Assembly (NCBI GenBank): GCA_937910255.1
Contig: CALEOQ010000162.1
Coordinates: 1-10,701, forward strand
DNA length: 10,701 bases
Reading direction: 5' to 3'
Source of the DNA: an uncultured Caulobacteraceae bacterium
GTDB taxonomy: Bacteria; Pseudomonadota; Alphaproteobacteria; Caulobacterales; Caulobacteraceae
Numbering within the stretch: the stretch's first letter is position 1; each line of letters starts with the position of its first letter. This document shows positions 6,409-10,701 of the stretch, piece after piece. The notes under the pieces were generated by a model. That model had not been told where the DNA came from, did no database searches, and was given only the letters and a program-made list of their open reading frames with translations. The position numbers were made by a program, and so were the translations under genes.

Positions 6409-7314
6409 GTGGACCCGGCGTGGGCGAGCGCCTTCCTAGCCGAACACGACCTGCCCCCGGCCTATGGCCGCACCCTGGACGAGGTCGCCGGCGCTCTCGC
6501 CGCGCGGTTCGCCGCCGAGACCGAGGCGCGCCGGACGCCGCTGCTCGTCGGCCTCTGCGGACCGCAGGCTTCGGGCAAGTCCACCCTGGCCGCCGCCCTG
6601 GCGGGTCTGCTGCAGGCGCAGGGTCTGACCGTCGCCGTGCTCTCCATCGACGATCTCTACCTCTCCCACGCCGCGCGCGAGCGCCTAGGCGCCGAGGTCC
6701 ACCCCCTGCTCGCCACCCGTGGGCCGCCGGGAACCCACGACGTGGCGCTCGGTCTGCGGCTGATGGATGATCTGGCCGAAGGGCGCCCCACCGCCCTGCC
6801 CCGCTTCGACAAGGCCCGCGACGACCTGGCGCCGACCCACGCCTGGCCGACGACGCCGGCCAGGGTGGACGTGGTGCTGTTCGAAGGCTGGTGCGTGGGG
6901 GCGAGGCCGCAACGCGCCGAAGCCCTGGCCGCCCCGGTCAACGACCTGGAGGCGCAGCGTGACGCCGATGGCCTCTGGCGGCGCTACATCAATGACCGTC
7001 TGGCGGGGCCGTATCAGGCGCTGTTTCGACGGATCGACCTGCTGATCCTGCTGCAGGCGCCGGGGTTCGATGTGGTCGCCGCTTGGCGGCAGGAGCAGGA
7101 ACGCAAGCTGCGGGCGCGGCTCGCGGCCGAGGGCGCCGATCTGGGCCGCAGCATGAACGATGACGAGGTCCTGGCTTTCATCCAGCTCTATGAGCGGCTC
7201 ACCACCCACATCCTGGCGACCATGCCGACCTATGCCGACGCGGTGATCCCCATGACGGCCGAGCGGACTATGAAGCCGCCGCGGTGGGGGCCTCGACCGC
7301 GGCCGAACTTCTGA
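6409..7314 (+). CDS. D-glycerate 3-kinase-like P-loop kinase
   Basis: This 301-residue protein resembles the plant GLYK / yeast Tda10 kinase family, whose plant members phosphorylate D-glycerate to 3-phosphoglycerate. It has Walker A GPQASGKST (51-59), a DDLYLS motif (81-86) after the second strand, RGPPGTHD (104-111), PRFDKARDD (131-139) and FEGWCVG (158-164), all in the family order. The GTG start lies two bases after the metC stop. Only a distant GGAG (6393-6396) precedes it, so translational coupling is likely. The tail after about residue 283 (Arg/Pro-rich) looks unconserved and overlaps the opposite-strand gene by 47 bases. The product 3-phosphoglycerate is a precursor of serine and hence of cysteine and cystathionine, which fits the neighbourhood. 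Substrate assignment is by family resemblance; some bacterial members are annotated only as kinase-like. Confidence 0.8.
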   Translation: MDPAWASAFLAEHDLPPAYGRTLDEVAGALAARFAAETEARRTPLLVGLCGPQASGKSTLAAALAGLLQAQGLTVAVLSIDDLYLSHAARERLGAEVHPLLATRGPPGTHDVALGLRLMDDLAEGRPTALPRFDKARDDLAPTHAWPTTPARVDVVLFEGWCVGARPQRAEALAAPVNDLEAQRDADGLWRRYINDRLAGPYQALFRRIDLLILLQAPGFDVVAAWRQEQERKLRARLAAEGADLGRSMNDDEVLAFIQLYERLTTHILATMPTYADAVIPMTAERTMKPPRWGPRPRPNF

Positions 7315-7567
7315 CCTCGTCCTCGGCGGCGAAGTATCGCACCGTGCCAATCAGGGCGTTGCGCCGGTCATGCACGATCACCTGGGCGTCGCCCCCGGCC
7401 GAGGCGATCAACTGCGCCAGGCTGCGGGCCTTGGCCTCGGCATGGGCGCCGGAAAAGAACATCAGGGGATGATCGGCCAGGGACGAGGTCACAGACCACC
7501 CGCCCTCCACAGGCGTCACCGTCACCACATTGTCCAACGCTGCTCCGGCCTTCTCCAACCAAACCAT
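7268..7567 (-). CDS. Small DUF2188-like protein
   Basis: This 99-residue protein has a pattern reminiscent of DUF2188: a strand VTVTPVEGGWSVTS (15-28), a helix with many Ala residues (HAEAKARSLAQLIASAGG), a strand AQVIVHDRRN, and LIGTVRYF near residue 78. These proteins are small, of unknown biochemical role, and common in proteobacteria. A low-complexity Ala/Glu-rich tail ends the protein and overlaps the 3' end of the kinase gene on the other strand. GGGAG about eight bases before the ATG supports the start. It has no signal peptide or membrane segment. The family assignment is by appearance of the strand-helix-strand pattern and is tentative; the gene itself is likely real. Confidence 0.65.
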   Translation of the reverse strand: MVWLEKAGAALDNVVTVTPVEGGWSVTSSLADHPLMFFSGAHAEAKARSLAQLIASAGGDAQVIVHDRRNALIGTVRYFAAEDEVRSSAAVEAPTAAAS

Positions 7568-7813
7568 GCGCTTCTCCCGTCCAAGCTCCCGCGCCCGGGG
7601 TCATTTTGGCTGAGACTATGACCACCTAGGGACGAGTTCGTCTGTGGCGCAGCCGACAGATCGCGCAAACTTGATCATAGGCGCCGTCGCGCCGGCGCGC
7701 GCCCGTCCCTCCGCCCACGGGTCGAATAAAGGCCGCCGTCCTGCTAAGGTGAAGCTTCCAGGCTGGGCGATCGCGCTAGATCGCTCGCCCGGCGGTCAAC
7801 ATTTGGAGGCGCC
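7568..7813. other. Divergent intergenic region, 246 bp
   Basis: The spacer separates the DUF2188-like gene (minus) from the serine hydrolase (plus). It holds GGGAG for the former and GGAGG at 7805-7809 for the latter. There is a small hairpin GGCGC-CGTC-GCGCC at 7680-7693. An imperfect inverted repeat lies at 7765-7790, with GGGCGA and TCGCCC as outer arms around CGATCG-like sequence, about 20 bp before the hydrolase start and possibly an operator. GCTAAG at 7743-7748 resembles the alphaproteobacterial -10 element but lacks a matching -35. No convincing ORF or RNA gene is visible. Confidence 0.4.
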
Positions 7814-9076
7814 GTGAAACGCTTGATCTTGATCGCCGTAGCGACGCTGGCCGCAGTGTTGGTTTGGTGTGGCCTGGTCTTTTTCGGCTTCAGCGAAGGG
7901 TGGGGGCGCAAGCCGATCGCCGCCTCACCGGAGCCTGAGGCCTTCATCAGCGCCGCACGATCGCAGATCGCAGATGCGGGCGTCGGCAACCTCGCCCTGG
8001 TGCTCATTGAAGACGGCGCCATCGCCGAGGATTACTACAGCTCGGCCGAGGCGCCCGTGGGGCCGCAGACCCTGTTCCAGGTCGCCTCGCTCAGCAAATG
8101 GCTGACCGCGTGGGGCGTCATGACCCTGGTCGAGGACGGCAGGATCGACCTGGACGCCCCGGTGGCCGCCTATCTCACCCGCTGGCGACTGCCCGACGGC
8201 CCGTTCGACGAGGACGCCGTCACGGTGCGCCGCCTCCTCAGTCATACCGCCGGCCTGGGCGACGGGCTCGGCTATGGCGGTTTCACCTCCGCCGATGAGG
8301 TTCAATCCCTGGAAGAGTCGCTGACCCAGGCCCGCGACGCCTCGCCCGGCGCGGATGGCGCGGTGCGTGTCGTGGCCGAACCGGGCAGCGGCTGGGCCTA
8401 TTCGGGTGGCGGCTACACCCTGCTGCAACTCATTGTAGAAGAGGTCAGCGGTCAGGCCTTCGCCGACTACATGCAGGCGGAGGTGTTCCAGCCGCTCGGC
8501 ATGGACGACACCACCTTCGACTTCGATGAGGCGTCCCGGCGCGATCTGGCGCAGAGCTTCACCTTGGATGGCGCGACCGAGCCCCTGCGGCGTTACACGG
8601 CCCTGGGCGCAGCGTCGCTGTTCACGAGCGCTGGTGACATGGGGCGTTTCGTCGCCGCCCAGGCGCCCGGCGCTCCTGAACCGGACGCGGTTCTGTCAGC
8701 TGAAACCCGCGCCGCCATGCGCGCGCCCCATGCGGCGCAGTTCGGGGCGGACATCTGGGGGCTGGGCACGATGCTCTACGCCCTCAATGGGCGGGGGGAC
8801 TTCATCATCGGCCACGATGGCAACAATGAGCCGGCCATCAACACCGCGGTGCGTCTGGACCCCGCTACGGGCGACGGAATCGTCGTGCTGGAGACCGGCG
8901 GCGACCTGACCGCGACACGCCTCGCCAGCGAGTGGGTCTACTGGAAGGCCGGCAAGATCGACGCCCTGATGTTCATCATGCGGGCGAAGGCGATGATCAT
9001 CTGGATGCTGGCCGGCAGCGGACTGATCCTCCTGGCGGGCCTGGTCGCCGGATGGCGGCTGCGACGCCGGAGGTGA
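7814..9076 (+). CDS. Membrane-anchored serine hydrolase, beta-lactamase class C-like fold
   Basis: This 420-residue protein has the penicillin-binding/class C beta-lactamase fold used by carboxypeptidases, esterases and amidases. The catalytic SxxK motif is SLSK (Ser92, Lys95), the second motif is YSG (Tyr196) where AmpC has YxN, and HDG (334-336) stands in for the KTG box. LLSHTAGL (141-148) is a typical family segment. A hydrophobic N-terminal segment (about 4-26) and a second near the C-terminus (about 394-414, followed by RLRRRR) predict a periplasmic domain held at both ends of the chain. GTG is the start, four bases after GGAGG; the signal segment begins at once, which supports it. The substrate is unknown. 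The YSG and HDG variants point to an esterase or peptidase rather than a true beta-lactamase. It ends six bases from the convergent tRNA-Arg gene. Confidence 0.85.
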   Translation: MKRLILIAVATLAAVLVWCGLVFFGFSEGWGRKPIAASPEPEAFISAARSQIADAGVGNLALVLIEDGAIAEDYYSSAEAPVGPQTLFQVASLSKWLTAWGVMTLVEDGRIDLDAPVAAYLTRWRLPDGPFDEDAVTVRRLLSHTAGLGDGLGYGGFTSADEVQSLEESLTQARDASPGADGAVRVVAEPGSGWAYSGGGYTLLQLIVEEVSGQAFADYMQAEVFQPLGMDDTTFDFDEASRRDLAQSFTLDGATEPLRRYTALGAASLFTSAGDMGRFVAAQAPGAPEPDAVLSAETRAAMRAPHAAQFGADIWGLGTMLYALNGRGDFIIGHDGNNEPAINTAVRLDPATGDGIVVLETGGDLTATRLASEWVYWKAGKIDALMFIMRAKAMIIWMLAGSGLILLAGLVAGWRLRRRR

Positions 9077-9082
9077 GGCCAC

Positions 9083-9159
9083 TGGCGCGCCCTGCAGGAC
9101 TCGAACCTGCAACCGTCCGCTTAGAAGGCGGATGCTCTATCCGGTTGAGCTAAGGGCGC
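9083..9159 (-). tRNA. tRNA-Arg, anticodon TCT
   Basis: A full 77-base cloverleaf is seen on the minus strand. The acceptor stem GCGCCCT pairs with AGGGCGC. The D stem is GCTC/GAGC, and the anticodon stem TCCGC/GCGGA encloses CTTCTAA with anticodon TCT, reading AGA. The variable region is CGGTT and the T stem is GCAGG/CCTGC around TTCGAGT. The discriminator base is G and the CCA end is encoded. It lies 15 bases after the ndufS4 stop codon on the same strand and is therefore probably released from the same transcript. Confidence 0.97.
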
Positions 9160-9174
9160 CCTGGGCCTGCGGCG

Positions 9175-9480
9175 TCAGTGGGTCCAGGGGACCTTGCGGC
9201 CGAAGGCGAAGTTGTCGGCGTAGGCCTTGATGATTCGCTTGGCCGGTTTGGGATCGAAGACCTCGAAGGCGACGCCGTGCTGCTCGGCATAGGCCACGGC
9301 CTCCTCCTTGGTGTCGAAGGCCAGGCGCAGCTGGGTGCGGGTGTCGTCGGTCTGGGTCCAGCCCATCAGGGCGTCGGGTCTGCGCGCGCTGGCCGGCTCG
9401 AATTCCAGGACCCATTCGCGGGACTTGGCGTGTCCGGACTGCATGGCGTTCTTGGCGGGGCGGAAGATGCGCGCGAGCAT
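9175..9480 (-). CDS. NDUFS4-type accessory subunit of NADH:ubiquinone oxidoreductase (complex I)
   Basis: This 101-residue protein matches the ETC complex I subunit family (mitochondrial NDUFS4, 18 kDa). Alphaproteobacteria carry it as a separately encoded accessory subunit. Recognisable segments are the start MLARIFRPAKNAMQSG, WVLEFEP (23-29), PLMGW-like DALMGWT (36-42), the TKEEAVAYAE helix (57-66) and the C-terminal YADNFAFGRKVPWTH. It has no membrane segment or metal-binding cysteines, and it should bind the peripheral arm near the NADH module in the cytoplasm. It lies away from any nuo operon in this window, as usual. The Shine-Dalgarno sequence is weak (GGGA about 9-12 bases upstream). 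It is sandwiched on the same strand between tRNA-Pro and tRNA-Arg. Confidence 0.9.
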   Translation of the reverse strand: MLARIFRPAKNAMQSGHAKSREWVLEFEPASARRPDALMGWTQTDDTRTQLRLAFDTKEEAVAYAEQHGVAFEVFDPKPAKRIIKAYADNFAFGRKVPWTH

Positions 9481-9503
9481 GTGGCTGTCCCATTAGCGAT
9501 GCC

Positions 9504-9521
9504 GGAGCCCGCGAGGGCTCC
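9504..9521 (-). terminator. Perfect hairpin between tRNA-Pro and the NDUFS4 gene
   Basis: GGAGCCC (9504-9510) and GGGCTCC (9515-9521) form a 7-bp GC-rich stem with a four-base loop, 11 bases beyond the tRNA-Pro 3' end in the direction of transcription and about 24 bases before the NDUFS4 start codon. No T-run follows on the minus strand, so it is not a canonical intrinsic terminator. It could instead limit read-through or protect the tRNA 3' trailer. Confidence 0.45.
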
Positions 9522-9532
9522 ACGTCGGCGTC

Positions 9533-9609
<77 letters not shown>

Positions 9610-9675
9610 AGACGGACGCCAACATTGGGCGTCTCATGCCATGCAAGGCGCCGCGCCGCAATGTAAGGCCTGCGA
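9610..9675 (-). promoter_or_regulatory. Spacer before tRNA-Pro with two hairpins
   Basis: GACGCC (9615-9620) and GGCGTC (9628-9633) form a 6-bp stem with a 7-base loop just ahead of the tRNA-Pro 5' end, and GAGACG (9609-9614) can alternatively pair with CGTCTC (9630-9635). A second stem, GCCTG 9668-9672 with CAGGC 9677-9681, covers the stop codon of the thioesterase gene. Neither is followed by a T-run on the minus strand. They may weakly terminate the upstream operon or form the leader of the tRNA transcript; no clear promoter is visible. Confidence 0.3.
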
Positions 9676-10116
9676 TCAGGCGCGCTTGTGCATCAGTTTG
9701 AAGACGCCAGAGCCCCGAACCACGTCGCGACCGCCTACACAGGCCCGGCCCTCGACGAAGGCGACGTCGCGGGTCAGGCGGGTGACTTTGGATTCACCCA
9801 TCACCCACTCCCCCACCCGGGCCATGTGCAGAAAGTCCACCGACAGGTGAATGGTCACCCCTGGACGGCGGGCGGCGCGGAACACTGCGGCGCCCATCAA
9901 TCCGTCGAGGAAGCTGGTCAGCATGCCCCCATGGACCAGGCCCAGGCCGTTGGCGTGGCGCGGCAGGGCGAAGAAGGCCTGTTCGGTGCTCTCGCCCTGC
10001 TGCGCACGATGGAAATAGGGACCGTTGTGGCCGGAGAAGGCGCCGCGGCCTTCGGAAAGGACGAAGCCCTCGGGCGGCGGCGGGGCCGGTTTGCCGGCGT
10101 CCTCGGCCTCAAGCAC
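9676..10116 (-). CDS. PaaI-family hotdog thioesterase
   Basis: This 146-residue protein (with the start chosen here) carries the hotdog signature NGLGLVHGGMLTSFLDGLMGAA at about 56-77, with HGG at 62-64 and the likely catalytic Asp71. A TIHLSVDFLHMARVGEWV strand pair (about 88-105) and a final strand GSGVFKLM follow. PaaI/YbgC-type enzymes hydrolyse acyl-CoA thioesters, often aromatic ones; the substrate here is not evident. The start is ambiguous. GTG at 10116 gives an eight-base overlap with the upstream DUF192 stop, and GTG at 10146 gives a 38-base overlap and ten more residues. Neither has a Shine-Dalgarno sequence, so coupling to the upstream gene is likely. The N-terminal 25 residues are Pro/Glu-rich and variable. 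Confidence 0.85.
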   Translation of the reverse strand: MLEAEDAGKPAPPPPEGFVLSEGRGAFSGHNGPYFHRAQQGESTEQAFFALPRHANGLGLVHGGMLTSFLDGLMGAAVFRAARRPGVTIHLSVDFLHMARVGEWVMGESKVTRLTRDVAFVEGRACVGGRDVVRGSGVFKLMHKRA

Positions 10117-10567
10117 TCGGGAAGATCCGGTGGCGGACCCGATCACCGGGAAGCGCGCCGATCTCGGCCGCCCGGCCGCCCACCAGCTCCAGGACGGCGC
10201 GGACCGCGCCGCCGGAGGGCACGCCCTCGTCCGACAGGGGCGTGGTGTTGCGGGCGATGGACAGGATGCGCCCGTCGGCCCGAATGAAGATCATGTCCAG
10301 AGAGATGTAGGTGTTGCGCATCCAGAAGGCGACCGGCCGCGGGGTGTGGAAGTCGAACAGCATGCCGCGGTCCGGCGCCAGGGACTTGCGATACATCAGG
10401 CCCTTGGCGCGGGCGGCGTCGTCGGCGGCCACCTCGACCTGGAAGTTGACCGGCCCGCGGCTCGTCAGGATCGCCAGCGGCTCGAGGCCGGCGGCGGTCT
10501 TGGCGATCGCCAGGCCCGGCGTCGCCAGGGCCGCGAGGCCCGCCAGGACGGCGCGCCGGGGGTAGGT
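10109..10567 (-). CDS. DUF192 family protein, 5' end lost at contig end
   Basis: 152 genomic codons remain, with the true start missing. The visible N-terminus (PRRAVLAGLAALATPGLAIAKT) is a signal sequence with twin arginines and a possible cleavage after AIA, so the protein is exported, perhaps by Tat. The DUF192 core then follows: FQVEVAADDAARAKGLMYRKSL (42-63), GMLFDF (68-73), VAFWMRNTYISLDMIFI (79-95) and the end ELVGGRAAEIGALPGDRVRH. The function of DUF192 proteins is not established. An apparent start at 10582 is false, because the first five codons there (MLFRS) come from Illumina adapter sequence. The stop overlaps the thioesterase start, indicating an operon. Confidence 0.85.
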   Translation of the reverse strand, partial: TYPRRAVLAGLAALATPGLAIAKTAAGLEPLAILTSRGPVNFQVEVAADDAARAKGLMYRKSLAPDRGMLFDFHTPRPVAFWMRNTYISLDMIFIRADGRILSIARNTTPLSDEGVPSGGAVRAVLELVGGRAAEIGALPGDRVRHRIFPSA

Positions 10568-10643
10568 AGATCGGAAGAGCACACGTCTGAACTCCAGTCA
10601 CGGCGTAATTTCGTATGCCGTCTTCTGCTTGAAAAAAAAAAAA
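10568..10643 (+). other. Illumina TruSeq adapter, index and poly-A (contamination, not genomic)
   Basis: The 34 bases 10568-10601 are the TruSeq read-1 adapter, beginning AGATCGGAAGAGC and ending CCAGTCAC. A six-base index GGCGTA (10602-10607) follows, then the P7-side sequence 10608-10631 with one mismatch (T for C at 10610), ending CTTCTGCTTG. Twelve A bases (10632-10643) come next, which is what the instrument reports when a read runs past the insert end. The sequence jumps directly from the DUF192 coding frame into the adapter at 10568, so nothing to the right is contiguous with the chromosome. Confidence 0.98.
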
Positions 10644-10701
10644 TGACAAACACTAGGTGAAGCTAATATGGAACTGGTGAATTGCGCGATGTCACAAACA
10701 A
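10644..10701. other. 58-bp tail beyond the adapter, origin unknown
   Basis: About 41 percent of these bases are G or C, clearly below the rest of the window. No gene, repeat or known vector sequence is recognised. Since it follows adapter plus poly-A, it is most likely misassembled low-quality or foreign read sequence and should not be annotated. Confidence 0.85.

Noticed and set aside
10465..10653. Short ORFs running through 10568-10643 on both strands
   Set aside because: They are partly translated Illumina adapter and therefore artefacts.

Overview
The window is GC-rich DNA with compact, overlapping genes. It looks like an alphaproteobacterium, most plausibly of the Caulobacterales type (Caulobacter, Phenylobacterium, Brevundimonas). 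This placement is an inference from gene content: an NDUFS4-type complex I accessory protein, an AapJ-like amino-acid-binding lipoprotein, a cysteine synthase ending in a characteristic LPVPAWL tail, and a plant-type D-glycerate kinase. No ribosomal RNA or marker gene fixes the genus. The right end is not genomic. An Illumina adapter starts at 10568, followed by an index, a poly-A run and 58 bases of AT-richer sequence of unknown origin, so this is the end of an assembled contig with untrimmed adapter.

Layout. 1-186 (minus) holds an unrecognised gene cut by the left edge, with a clear ribosome binding site. A 191-bp divergent gap follows. 378-4070 (plus) carries cyclopropane-fatty-acid synthase (cfa), then a tight run of cysteine synthase (cysK), 3-mercaptopyruvate sulfurtransferase (sseA) and a GNAT acetyltransferase. 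4067-5164 (minus) is an amino-acid-binding lipoprotein whose stop codon overlaps that of the GNAT gene. It is divergent from 5246-7314 (plus), cystathionine beta-lyase (metC) followed by a D-glycerate 3-kinase-like gene. 7268-7567 (minus) is a small DUF2188-like protein overlapping the kinase end. 7814-9076 (plus) is a membrane-anchored beta-lactamase-fold serine hydrolase. 9083-10567 is all on the minus strand. In the direction of transcription it holds a 5'-truncated DUF192 protein, a PaaI-family thioesterase, tRNA-Pro(TGG), the NDUFS4 homologue and tRNA-Arg(TCT).

How the genes fit together. The centre is a sulfur-amino-acid neighbourhood: CysK makes cysteine, SseA handles 3-mercaptopyruvate from cysteine breakdown, and MetC turns cystathionine into homocysteine. 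The glycerate kinase would supply 3-phosphoglycerate, a serine and cysteine precursor. The binding lipoprotein between them has no transporter partners in view, so its link to sulfur amino acids is only positional. The minus-strand tRNA-Pro, ndufS4 and tRNA-Arg cluster leaves only 15 nt between the mRNA stop codon and tRNA-Arg, which suggests co-transcription and release by tRNA processing.

I found no CRISPR array, insertion sequence, prophage or known defence system. The window reads as ordinary housekeeping DNA with a contaminated contig end. The most consequential observation for a re-user is the adapter, because it creates artefactual protein sequence in several frames.
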